In this document: one piece after another, positions 51,842 to 59,371 of the stretch
Position numbering within the stretch: position 1 is the stretch's first letter
Layout of the letters: each line of letters opens with the position of its first letter
NCBI GenBank assembly: GCA_035939575.1
Contig: DASZFS010000158.1
Span: 112,518 to 176,517, forward strand
From: DATKHR01 sp035939575
Lineage (GTDB): Bacteria; Acidobacteriota; Vicinamibacteria; Vicinamibacterales; CAVVIG01
Direction: 5' to 3'
DNA length: 64,000 bases
The notes under the pieces: generated by a model
What the model was told of the DNA's origin: nothing
Seen by the model: only the letters and a program-made list of their open reading frames with translations
The model's database searches: none
Made by a program: the position numbers and the translations under genes

Positions 51842-53677
51842 TCAGGCGCTGACGCGCTGATCGGCCGTCGCGCCGGCACTCTCCGCGCCCTGAATGTGAT
51901 ACATCTCCGAGTACAGTCCGCCTGCCGCCAGCAGCTCGTCGTGCGTGCCCTGGGCGACCAGCTCGGAGTCTTTGATGACGAAGATGACATCGGCGTGGCG
52001 AATGGTGGCCAGGTGGTGGGCGATGACCACGCACGTCCGGCCTTTCATCAGGCGGCTCAAGGCTTGAATGACCGTCTGCTCCGAGGCGGCATCGAGTCCC
52101 GTCGTGGGCTCGTCGAGTATGAGGATTGGCGTATTCCGAATCATCGCCCTGGCAATCGCGATGCGTTGGCGCTGGCCGCCGGACAGCGTCAGGCCGCGCT
52201 CGCCGAGCACCGTGTCGTAGCCGTCGGGCAGTTCCTCGATGAACTCGTGTGCCTCGGCCAGATGCGCCGCGCGGATGATGTCCCGATAGGACGCATCGGG
52301 TTTGCCATACGTGATGTTTTCCCAGACGGACGCCCGGAAGAGCACCGAGTCCTGCAGAACGAAGCTGATCTGATCGCGCAACGATTTCTGCGTGAAGCGC
52401 CGTATGTCGGTCCCATCAATGTTCACGTGGCCCGACTGAGGATCGTAAAAGCGCGGAATCAGGCTGGCGATGGTCGTCTTGCCCGTGCCCGACGCGCCCA
52501 CGAACGCGGCCACCTGTCCGGCTTTGATCCGGAAGCTCAGGTCCTGAAGGACGTGGCTCCGGCCGTCATAACCAAAGCTGACGTGGTCGAACTCGATATC
52601 GCCTTTGAACGCGGGCGCCCGCCGCGCGCGCGGAAGATCCCGGACGTCGCTCTCGATCTCCAGCACTTCCTTGATCCGCTCGTAACCGACCAACGCCTTC
52701 GACACGGTGTCGGTCATCTTCGAGAGGTCGCGCATCGGCTTGTACATCCGGCCCAAGTACAGCAGGAACACGACCAACATCCCGGCGCTGAGCTGCCCGG
52801 CCAGCACCAGCCGCCCCCCGTATCCAAGGACCAGACAGGTGCCGACCGCCACGATGACGGCGACGAGCGGCGCGAGCTTCGCCTTCAGGCTTCGCGCCTG
52901 CAGCGCGACTTCAACGTTCGCCAGGCTCTTCGATTCGAAGCGCTGCGATTCGTAGTCCTCCCGGGCGAACGCCTTGACGACGCGCGCGGAGGTCAGGACC
53001 TCCTCGACGACAGAGACCAGCTCGCTCTCTTTGTTGCGCACCTCGCGTGACGCTTCTTTGATGCGGCGCGTGAGCGAGTACACAACGACGAACAGAGCCG
53101 GAACGACGGAAAGGGAGACCAGCGTGAACCGCCAGTTGACGTACCACATGACCGCAATCATGGTCAGGAGCGTCAGCGCATTGATCACGACGCCGAGCAT
53201 CGCCGAGCTCGTGAAGTCCTGAATGGCGCCGATGTCGCTCGTCACGCGCGATATCCAGTCACCCGTACGTGTCTGGTCGTACTCCGCCAGTGAGAGACGC
53301 TGAATGTGGTTGTAGAGGGTCTTGCGCAGGTCGTGGGTGACCCACTGGCTGATGCTCGTAGTGAGGTATTTCTCGGCGTAGGAGCTCAACGCCCCGACGA
53401 CAGCGATGGCGGCGACGGCGGCCACCGCGAAATTCAGAATCGCCAGGTCGTTCTGTCCAAACACGCTCGAGAGCATCCGGCCCGGCCAGCCGGAAAAACC
53501 CTTGTGCTGAAGAAGGTTGTCGACGACGACCTTGATCGGCCATGGCTCGAGAACATCCGAAAACGTCTCGCCGAGCACGGCAAGCAGCGCCAGGGCGAAG
53601 GCTCTCGAATGTGGTCGAACGAGCCGGACGATACTCAACCGTCCGGCGTTCGACCGGTAGCGTAGTCTGGACTCCAT
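51842..53677 (-). CDS. MsbA/LmrA-type ABC exporter (fused TMD-NBD half transporter)
   Basis: 611 residues from the ATG at 53677; upstream in-frame starts overlap the DUF1328 gene. Six TM helices occupy residues 20-320 (for example AFALALLAVLGETFSDVL, AAVAAIAVVGALSSYAEKYL, LTLLTMIAVMWYVNW). The nucleotide-binding domain has Walker A FVGASGTGKTT, Q-loop FVLQDSVLF, signature LTLSGGQRQRIAIARAM, Walker B ILILDEPTTGLD and H-loop VVIAHHLATIRHAD. Homodimeric type IV exporter of lipids or drugs. The exported kinase-like protein starts 28 bp downstream, same strand, probably in one operon. Confidence 0.93.
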   Translation of the reverse strand: MESRLRYRSNAGRLSIVRLVRPHSRAFALALLAVLGETFSDVLEPWPIKVVVDNLLQHKGFSGWPGRMLSSVFGQNDLAILNFAVAAVAAIAVVGALSSYAEKYLTTSISQWVTHDLRKTLYNHIQRLSLAEYDQTRTGDWISRVTSDIGAIQDFTSSAMLGVVINALTLLTMIAVMWYVNWRFTLVSLSVVPALFVVVYSLTRRIKEASREVRNKESELVSVVEEVLTSARVVKAFAREDYESQRFESKSLANVEVALQARSLKAKLAPLVAVIVAVGTCLVLGYGGRLVLAGQLSAGMLVVFLLYLGRMYKPMRDLSKMTDTVSKALVGYERIKEVLEIESDVRDLPRARRAPAFKGDIEFDHVSFGYDGRSHVLQDLSFRIKAGQVAAFVGASGTGKTTIASLIPRFYDPQSGHVNIDGTDIRRFTQKSLRDQISFVLQDSVLFRASVWENITYGKPDASYRDIIRAAHLAEAHEFIEELPDGYDTVLGERGLTLSGGQRQRIAIARAMIRNTPILILDEPTTGLDAASEQTVIQALSRLMKGRTCVVIAHHLATIRHADVIFVIKDSELVAQGTHDELLAAGGLYSEMYHIQGAESAGATADQRVSA

Positions 53678-53694
53678 TGCGGACGCGGGCGTCC

Positions 53695-53862
53695 TCAGGG
53701 CGTCAGCGTCCGACGGCCCGAGACCAGGTGAACGATAAGCAGGATGATCCCTATCAGGAACAGCACCCAGGCGATCTGTGAGGCGACGGCGGCGACGCCC
53801 GTGACGCCCAATGCTCCAGCGATGAGCCCAACGATGAGGAAAACCAAAGCGTAGTAAATCAT
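53695..53862 (-). CDS. DUF1328 (YtjA) family small membrane protein
   Basis: 55 residues from an ATG with GGAGGAG seven bases upstream. MIYYALVFLIVGLIAGALG and VASQIAWVLFLIGIILLIVHL are two TM helices with a short GVTGVAA turn and a RR-containing tail, the exact DUF1328 pattern. Related proteins are stress-induced in several bacteria, with function unknown. Precedes the ABC exporter. Confidence 0.9.
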   Translation of the reverse strand: MIYYALVFLIVGLIAGALGVTGVAAVASQIAWVLFLIGIILLIVHLVSGRRTLTP

Positions 53863-54050
53863 GTCCGTGCTCCTCCATGAGCTACGTCGTCCTGACGAGT
53901 ACGTGAGCACAAACGGTGCCGTCGGCGGTTTCTGGAAGAGGTTGCTCGTTCGCCGTGCCGTGTGTAGATCGAGGGTCTATGGTGTGTGCCGCGCTGCTAC
54001 TTCTTGGCAACTGGAGCGTAGTGATTCATATAGGTTCGCGCGCGTCACAC

Positions 54051-54080
54051 TTGTCGCCCGGATGACCGTGGTCCTACAAT
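54051..54080 (+). promoter_or_regulatory. Promoter TTGTCG-18-TACAAT of the carboxypeptidase-regulatory-like pair
   Basis: -35 TTGTCG (54051-54056), 18-bp spacer, -10 TACAAT (54075-54080), then six bases (CCGCGG) and the ATG at 54087. The best two-box example of the leaderless pattern in the window. Confidence 0.6.
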
Positions 54081-54086
54081 CCGCGG

Positions 54087-55793
54087 ATGCGCAGCTGGAC
54101 GTGCGCGCGCCGGTCCCTTCCGTACGGGCGCGCGTTTCCAGTGTTCACCGCTGTCTTCGCGTGCTGGGGTGCGGCGAATGCCGCCGCGCAGGTCGCGCCG
54201 CCACGAGATTCTCGCGCAAACACCGCGGTGGCCGGAACGGGAGCGATCCGGGGCCGCGTCGTCTCGATGGCGGTGGAGGACTCCGTGCCCCTTCGCAACG
54301 CGCGTGTATCGGTCAGCTCGCCGGCCGGCACGATCGATCCCGTCTTCACCGACGGCTCAGGCCGCTTCGAATTCACCCGTCTCGCCGCCGGACGTTACAC
54401 GCTGACGGCGGAGAAAACGGGTTTCGTAAGAACCCGCTATGGATCAAGAAACGATCTCGATCCGCCCATGCCAATTGCAGTGGGGGACGCGACGACCGGG
54501 GATGTCGAGATCCGGATGCCCAAGGGCGCGGCGATTGCTGGACGCGTCGTCGACGAGCTGGGCGACGCCGTGGTTGGCGCGACGGTGTCCGTGGGATTTC
54601 TTCGGACGACCGGCGCGGAGGCGCGTCTCGTGGGGGTCTCGCGACCAGAATCAAAGACGGACGATCGGGGCGAGTATCGCGTCGGCGGCCTCGCCGCCGG
54701 CACGTACTACGTGAGCGTTGAGGGATCATCGGAAGGCTCACACATCCCGGGCGCGCCTTCCGAGTGGGGGCGAACGATCAGCTGGGGCCGAACGTTTTAT
54801 TTCGCGTCCCCGAGCCTCGCAGCTGCGACCGCGATCGTGCTGAGTGCGGGTGAGGACCGCACCGGCATCGATCTGGTGATCGCGCCGTCGAGGCCGGCAA
54901 TGCTTACGCTGAGTCTTACCGACGAAAGCGGCGCCCCTGTGACGGGCCTGATCAATCTCCTCCAGACAGGCGACACGCCGGGCTCTATCATCGGGAACCG
55001 CGGCGTGCCGCTGTCGCCGGCCAATCCCAGGATGACGCCGTCGCTGGAGCCCGGCGAGTGGGTTGCCGTTGCTCTGACGAAGGGGCGAGCGATCGCGCAC
55101 CTGGCGCTGTCAAGCGGCGACGACGCGTCCTTGACGCTCGCGCTCAGATCCGGTGCGCGCATCGCCGGCCGCGTCATGTTCGACGGGTCCTCAACGCCGC
55201 CCGCGCCGGCGCGGATTCGGCTGGGCGTTCGCGGAATCGGTCCGGATGCCGCGGTCCCGGCGCCTGGCCTCTCCAACGGGCCGGCGACCGTCAAAGCGGA
55301 TGGCACATTCGAGATAACCGGCGTCGTCGGTGCGGTCGAGTTGCAGACTGTCTCCCCTCTTCCGGGGTGGACGCTTGCCGCGGTGAGATATGGCGACCGC
55401 GATCTGCTCGACGCGCCGCTGACGTTGAGCGGCGTCGAAGAGATCACAGGCGTGCAAGTCGTCTTCGCCGATCGGCTCGCCGAACTGTCCGGCATCGCCA
55501 CCGATCCCGAAGGGCGGCCATCGCCAGGGTGCGCCGTCACCGTGTTCCCAGGCGACGACGGAACAGTGTCCGGATCGCGCCGCACCCGCCTCGTGCGCGC
55601 TGATCAGAACGGGCGGTTCAGCGTCGCTGACCTGCCAAGCGGATCGTATCTGGCCGCGGCAACGCGCGAGGTCGATGCCGCGGTGTGGCTGACGATGGAC
55701 GCTCTGAACCGCCTGAAGACGGTGGCTGCCCCCGTAACAATAACCGGCCGGGAGACGGTCACGGCCATGCTGCGCTGCGCGAGCCTTCCATGA
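54087..55793 (+). CDS. Secreted carboxypeptidase-regulatory-like repeat protein (first of a pair)
   Basis: 568 residues, signal peptide AFPVFTAVFACWGAANAAAQ. At least four Ig-like CarboxypepD_reg repeats, each of the form GxIRGRVV...P(L/V)xxARVSV...DxxGRFxFxxLAAGRYTLTA, for example AIRGRVVSMAVEDSVPLRNA, AIAGRVVDELGDAVVGATVS, ELSGIATDPEGRPSPGCAVT and FSVADLPSGSYLAAA. No TonB plug or barrel follows, so it is not a SusC-type receptor. Such proteins are abundant in Acidobacteriota and thought to bind glycan or proteins at the surface. ATGA overlap with the next gene. Confidence 0.85.
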   Translation: MRSWTCARRSLPYGRAFPVFTAVFACWGAANAAAQVAPPRDSRANTAVAGTGAIRGRVVSMAVEDSVPLRNARVSVSSPAGTIDPVFTDGSGRFEFTRLAAGRYTLTAEKTGFVRTRYGSRNDLDPPMPIAVGDATTGDVEIRMPKGAAIAGRVVDELGDAVVGATVSVGFLRTTGAEARLVGVSRPESKTDDRGEYRVGGLAAGTYYVSVEGSSEGSHIPGAPSEWGRTISWGRTFYFASPSLAAATAIVLSAGEDRTGIDLVIAPSRPAMLTLSLTDESGAPVTGLINLLQTGDTPGSIIGNRGVPLSPANPRMTPSLEPGEWVAVALTKGRAIAHLALSSGDDASLTLALRSGARIAGRVMFDGSSTPPAPARIRLGVRGIGPDAAVPAPGLSNGPATVKADGTFEITGVVGAVELQTVSPLPGWTLAAVRYGDRDLLDAPLTLSGVEEITGVQVVFADRLAELSGIATDPEGRPSPGCAVTVFPGDDGTVSGSRRTRLVRADQNGRFSVADLPSGSYLAAATREVDAAVWLTMDALNRLKTVAAPVTITGRETVTAMLRCASLP

Positions 55794-57487
55794 GAGCGAT
55801 GCCCATCGTGATCGCGTGCGCTTGGGCGCTGTCCTGGCCCGCCGCAGGACAGGTCGCCGTCCCGCCGCGTGCTGTGCCCGGGTCGGACCAGAATGCCATG
55901 CCGACGGGCACCATTCGCGGGCGAATTCTCACGGCGAACGAACGTCCCGCGCGCCGCGCGTCGGTCTGGATCCTCCCGCCGACCGGCGGCTTCCCGAGGA
56001 CTGTTAGTGCCGACCTGCAGGGACGGTACGAGTTCACGGCGGTTCCCGCCGGAGACTACCGGCTCAGCGCCGGGAAACCGGGATACCTGGCGCTCGAGTA
56101 TGGACAACAGCGCGCGTTCGAGCAGGGAACGGTCTTGACCGTCCGGAACGGCGAGACGCTGGAGAAGATCGACATCACCCTGCCAGGCAGCGGTGCGATT
56201 ACTGGCCGTGTCGTCGACGCGAACGGCGACCCGGTCGAAGGAATCAGTGTCCGTGTGATGCAGCTGCAGTTTGCCGCGAACCGGCGCCGCCCCCAGGGTG
56301 TCGCGGGCGCTGGTCGGCGTCTCACAAACGATCAGGGACAGTATCGACTGTACGGCCTACCGCCAGGCGAGTACATCATCATGGCCTCTCTCGCCGATCA
56401 GCCGGCGGCGCAGACGTCCGTCATCCTGCCGGCCGGTTACGCGCCGACCTACGCTCCCGACACACCGAACGCCTCCGCCGCCAGGCGAGTGACGGTTGGT
56501 CTATCCGAACAGGTCGACGACATCAACATCACGCTCGCGCAAGTGGCGACCGCGCGAGTCTCCGGCATGGTCGTCGATTCGCTCGGCAAGCCCGTCAGGG
56601 CGAGAATCCTCGTCAGCCCCAGCTACCGCTCCGGCGTCGCGTCGGTTGAACCTGCGGCCACCGCCAGCGACGCCGATGGCCGCTTCGAGATCCACGATGT
56701 GCCCTCCGGCGAATGGGTCCTGCAGGCCTCGATGGGCGGCAATGTGACTGAGGGGCAGGAGGGCCAATTTGTCTCGCGATACGTGACGGTCAATGGAACG
56801 AACGTGGACGACGTTCTCCTGCCCATGTCGATCGGATCCCGTGTGGAAGGGCGCATCGTCTTCGAGGGCAACGCGGCGGCGGACCCGACGGGCGTCGCGG
56901 TCGGGACGGTGCAAACGGACTTTGATCTCGCGCCACTCGCCGGCCCCAACGCCGTGGCGAAGGGGCACCCGGACAGCACATTCGTCCTCACCGGGCTGAA
57001 CGGCCCGCGCCGGCTGCGCGTGAGAGCGCCGACGCCGTGGAGCTTGAAGGCGATCCGCGCGAGGGGCAGGGATATCACGGACGAGCCGCTGTCATTCGGC
57101 TCGAAAGACGACTCGCTGACGGATGTCGAGATCGTCCTGACGACCGCAGCGGCCAGCGTCACAGGCCATGTGACCGACGCCCGGGGCCAGGTGACGACCG
57201 ACTGCACGGTCATCGTCTTCTCGACGAGCACCGATCTCTGGTACCAGGGATCGCGATTCCTCACGATCACGCGACCGAGGCCGGACGGCACATTTACCGT
57301 GGCTGCCCTCCCGTCGGGTGACTACTACGTAGTCGCGGTCGATCGGTTGCAGGGCACCGAGCAATCTGGAGAATGGCAGGACCCGGCGTTCCTGGACTCG
57401 ATCGCCCCCCGTGCCGCGCGCCTGACCCTGGGCGATGGCCAGGTGGCGTCGATTCTTCTCAAGCTCACGCTTCGACGAATCGCTTGA
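55790..57487 (+). CDS. Secreted carboxypeptidase-regulatory-like repeat protein (second of a pair)
   Basis: 565 residues from the ATG overlapping the previous stop; signal peptide PIVIACAWALSWPAAGQ. Same domain plan as its neighbour: TIRGRILTANERPARRASVW, YEFTAVPAGDYRLSAGKPGY, AITGRVVDANGDPVEGISVR, YRLYGLPPGEYIIMASL, FEIHDVPSGEWVLQASM, TGHVTDARGQVTTDCTVIVF and FTVAALPSGDYYVVAVD. The two proteins align along their length, indicating tandem duplication followed by divergence. The last 23 bp overlap the convergent ArsR gene. Confidence 0.85.
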   Translation: MRAMPIVIACAWALSWPAAGQVAVPPRAVPGSDQNAMPTGTIRGRILTANERPARRASVWILPPTGGFPRTVSADLQGRYEFTAVPAGDYRLSAGKPGYLALEYGQQRAFEQGTVLTVRNGETLEKIDITLPGSGAITGRVVDANGDPVEGISVRVMQLQFAANRRRPQGVAGAGRRLTNDQGQYRLYGLPPGEYIIMASLADQPAAQTSVILPAGYAPTYAPDTPNASAARRVTVGLSEQVDDINITLAQVATARVSGMVVDSLGKPVRARILVSPSYRSGVASVEPAATASDADGRFEIHDVPSGEWVLQASMGGNVTEGQEGQFVSRYVTVNGTNVDDVLLPMSIGSRVEGRIVFEGNAAADPTGVAVGTVQTDFDLAPLAGPNAVAKGHPDSTFVLTGLNGPRRLRVRAPTPWSLKAIRARGRDITDEPLSFGSKDDSLTDVEIVLTTAAASVTGHVTDARGQVTTDCTVIVFSTSTDLWYQGSRFLTITRPRPDGTFTVAALPSGDYYVVAVDRLQGTEQSGEWQDPAFLDSIAPRAARLTLGDGQVASILLKLTLRRIA

Positions 57488-57809
57488 GGCGGTCGAGCGC
57501 GTCGTCCCACTGCTTCGAGATGCGGTCGAGGTACTGATGCGCGTCGGCGAGCCGTCCGGTCTCGAGATCCCAGACGCGTTCCCGCCCCCGGCGAGTGCTC
57601 CGGACCAGGCCCGCGTCAGCGAGCACGCGGAGGTGCTTCGTGATGGCCTGGCGAGACACCGCCGATTTGGCGCTCAGACGCGTGATCGATCCGGGCCCGC
57701 CCGAAGCGAGCCGGATGATCAACCGGAGGCGCGTTTCGTCCCCGAGGGCGGCGAACAGCGGCGCCGCATCCCGCACCGGGGGCCCCGCGACCCCGCTAAC
57801 CCGCGACAT
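57465..57809 (-). CDS. ArsR-family transcriptional regulator
   Basis: 114 residues from the ATG at 57809; longer frames run through the SRPBCC gene. Winged helix: APLFAALGDETRLRLIIRL, SITRLSAKSAVSRQAITKHLRVLADAGLV (HTH recognition helix), RGRERVWDLETGRLADAHQYLDRISKQWDDAL. No metal-binding cysteines, so not a metal sensor. ArsR regulators of this SRPBCC-linked type act on a nearby palindromic site. Overlaps the SRPBCC gene by 14 bp. Confidence 0.9.
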   Translation of the reverse strand: MSRVSGVAGPPVRDAAPLFAALGDETRLRLIIRLASGGPGSITRLSAKSAVSRQAITKHLRVLADAGLVRSTRRGRERVWDLETGRLADAHQYLDRISKQWDDALDRLKRFVEA

Positions 57810-58248
57810 GGCGCCGGATGTTCTCGAGCTGGCCGCTCCAGCCCTCGTCGTTCCTGCGGAACGCCTCGTCGCGACGGCCTGCCGGAATCCGATCGAAGCC
57901 GGATTCGACGACGGTGAGCAGGGTCCCGTCCGCGACGTCGTCGAGCTGGAACTCGACGAGCGTCGTCGGCTCGGACGAGTAGTCGATCTTTGGATCGACC
58001 GCGTTGGGATGCCACCGGTAGGAGAGCCGCGTCTCGGCATCCATCCGCTCGATGGTCATCTCGATCGTCAGGTGCTCGTATCCGGGAGTCGTGATCCTTC
58101 CCCTGACGGAGCTGCCCACCGCGAAGGTTCCCTCGAGCGCCATTCCGAACCATTTCCCGAACTCATCCGCGTTGGTGAGCGCGCGCCAGATGCGCGCTCG
58201 CGTTGCGCGCAGCACGATCTTCTTCTCGATGCGATCCACATCAGTCAT
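57796..58248 (-). CDS. SRPBCC/AHSA1-family protein
   Basis: 150 residues from an ATG with GAGG six bases upstream. KKIVLRATRARIWRALTNADEFGKWFG, GTFAVGSSVRGRITTPGYEHL, MTIERMDAETRLSYRWHPNAVDP, TTLVEFQLDDVADGTLLTVVESGFDRIP and EGWSGQLENIRRHVAG are the AHSA1 (START-like) landmarks. These bind hydrophobic ligands in a deep cavity. Paired with ArsR in many bacteria, probably as ligand-binding protein and regulator; ligand unknown. Confidence 0.9.
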   Translation of the reverse strand: MTDVDRIEKKIVLRATRARIWRALTNADEFGKWFGMALEGTFAVGSSVRGRITTPGYEHLTIEMTIERMDAETRLSYRWHPNAVDPKIDYSSEPTTLVEFQLDDVADGTLLTVVESGFDRIPAGRRDEAFRRNDEGWSGQLENIRRHVAG

Positions 58249-58260
58249 CAGCAACCTCGT

Positions 58261-58312
58261 GGTTGCATATTAACCGGCGCGGTGCTTAAATGCAACCCTA
58301 TAGTTGCGCATC
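58261..58312 (-). promoter_or_regulatory. Promoter and operator of the SRPBCC-ArsR operon
   Basis: Minus strand: -35 TTGCAT (58295-58290), 17-bp spacer, -10 TAATAT (58272-58267). GGTTGCAT (58261) and ATGCAACC (58290) are perfect inverted repeats; a second palindrome, ATGCAAC-CCTATA-GTTGCGCAT, covers 58290-58311. The half-sites overlap both promoter boxes, as expected for ArsR repression. Confidence 0.6.
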
Positions 58313-58434
58313 AAGCTCGGCTGGAGGGTCCCCGAACGATCGAGCTGTGAACAATCGGTGAACATTGTGTTCCTGAGCGCCGCGGATCGCCGACCGTCAG
58401 GCTGCGGCCGCGATCAACCGATAAGATGGCCATC

Positions 58435-58890
58435 ATGACCTGGTCAATCGTTTCTTCGTCCTTTTCTTCCCCGGGGCGAGCCGTTCGAGGGGTGGCGAGC
58501 CTGCTGTGCCTGGCTCTCTGCGCCGGCTGTGGACTGCTGCCAAACTTGAGCTCACCCTCGTCTCCGTCTTCGAACACCGAGACCTTCTCGGGCGCCCTGC
58601 CCCAGCAGAGCACTGTGGTGGCGGGAACGTTCACCGTCTCGCAGACCGGCACTGTCAGCGTGACGCTCGTGAGCGACAGCGCCTCGTCCGCGGTCGCCCT
58701 GGGGCTCGGCATCGGCACGCCGAACGGTACGACCGGATGTACGCTCACGACGTCCACGAGCAACGCCGTTGCGGGGTCGGCGGCTCAAATCAGCGTCACC
58801 GAGAATTCCGGCAGCTACTGCGTCGCGCTCTACGACGTCGGCAACCTCACCGCCGCGGTCACCTACACCATCACCGTGGCGCACCCGTAG
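58435..58890 (+). CDS. Secreted, possibly lipid-anchored beta-sandwich protein (PPC-like)
   Basis: 151 residues from the ATG at 58435 (an ATG three codons earlier is inside the putative -10). Hydrophobic leader VASLLCLALCAGCG ends in an atypical lipobox (LCAGC). After a Ser/Pro linker, the domain ETFSGALPQQSTVVAGTFTV, GTVSVTLVSDSASSAVALGLG, ENSGSYCVALYDVGNLTAAV and YTITVAHP resembles bacterial pre-peptidase C-terminal domains. A disulfide between the two mature Cys is possible. TAAGAT ends seven bases before the ATG. Function unknown. Confidence 0.7.
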   Translation: MTWSIVSSSFSSPGRAVRGVASLLCLALCAGCGLLPNLSSPSSPSSNTETFSGALPQQSTVVAGTFTVSQTGTVSVTLVSDSASSAVALGLGIGTPNGTTGCTLTTSTSNAVAGSAAQISVTENSGSYCVALYDVGNLTAAVTYTITVAHP

Positions 58891-58984
58891 CGAGAGGCCG
58901 CCATCGCGTTTCTGTCTCGCCGGGCCGCCTCGACCCCACCAAGGCGCTCAAGCACGAGTGACGCGCTGATGCCTAGCCATTCTG

Positions 58985-59002
58985 CCTATACATAGGTAGA
59001 AT
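58985..59002 (+). promoter_or_regulatory. Candidate PadR operator overlapping a -10 element
   Basis: CCTAT-AC-ATAGG palindrome (58985-58996) directly followed by TAGAAT (58997-59002), eight bases before the second PadR ATG. Position suits autorepression. Confidence 0.5.
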
Positions 59003-59010
59003 GACTGCAT

Positions 59011-59352
59011 ATGGCCACCGGCGCGCACTCTGAGCTCCTGCAGGGCACGCTCGACATGCTCATCCTGAAGACGCTGGAAGTGGCGCCGCTTCACGGCTAC
59101 GCGATCGCGCAGCGGATCAACCGCACGTCCAGGGCGCTGCTGCAGGTGCCGCAGGGCTCCCTCTATCCGGCGCTGCATCGGCTCGAAAACAAGGGGTTCC
59201 TGGCCGCGGACTGGACCGAAACCGAGTCGGGACGCGAGGCCAAGGTGTACCGGCTGACGAAGCAAGGCCGCGCGCGGCTGCAGGCCGAAATTGCCGACTG
59301 GCGCCGCCACTCGGATGCGATCGCATTGATCCTGCAATCGAGCATCGCCTGA
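59011..59352 (+). CDS. PadR-family transcriptional regulator (second module)
   Basis: 113 residues: LLQGTLDMLILKTLEVAPLHGYAIAQRINR, LQVPQGSLYPALHRLENKGFLAADW and KVYRLTKQGRARLQAEIADWRR, closely similar to the regulator at 47702. Winged-helix PadR-s1 class. It precedes a second ADOP permease by 19 bp and is expected to repress it. Confidence 0.93.
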   Translation: MATGAHSELLQGTLDMLILKTLEVAPLHGYAIAQRINRTSRALLQVPQGSLYPALHRLENKGFLAADWTETESGREAKVYRLTKQGRARLQAEIADWRRHSDAIALILQSSIA

Positions 59353-59371
59353 ACGAAACGGGAGGTCTCGC

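Noticed and set aside
54087..57487. TonB-dependent receptors suggested by carboxypeptidase-regulatory domains
   Set aside because: No plug or beta-barrel sequence follows; the repeats continue to the C-termini.
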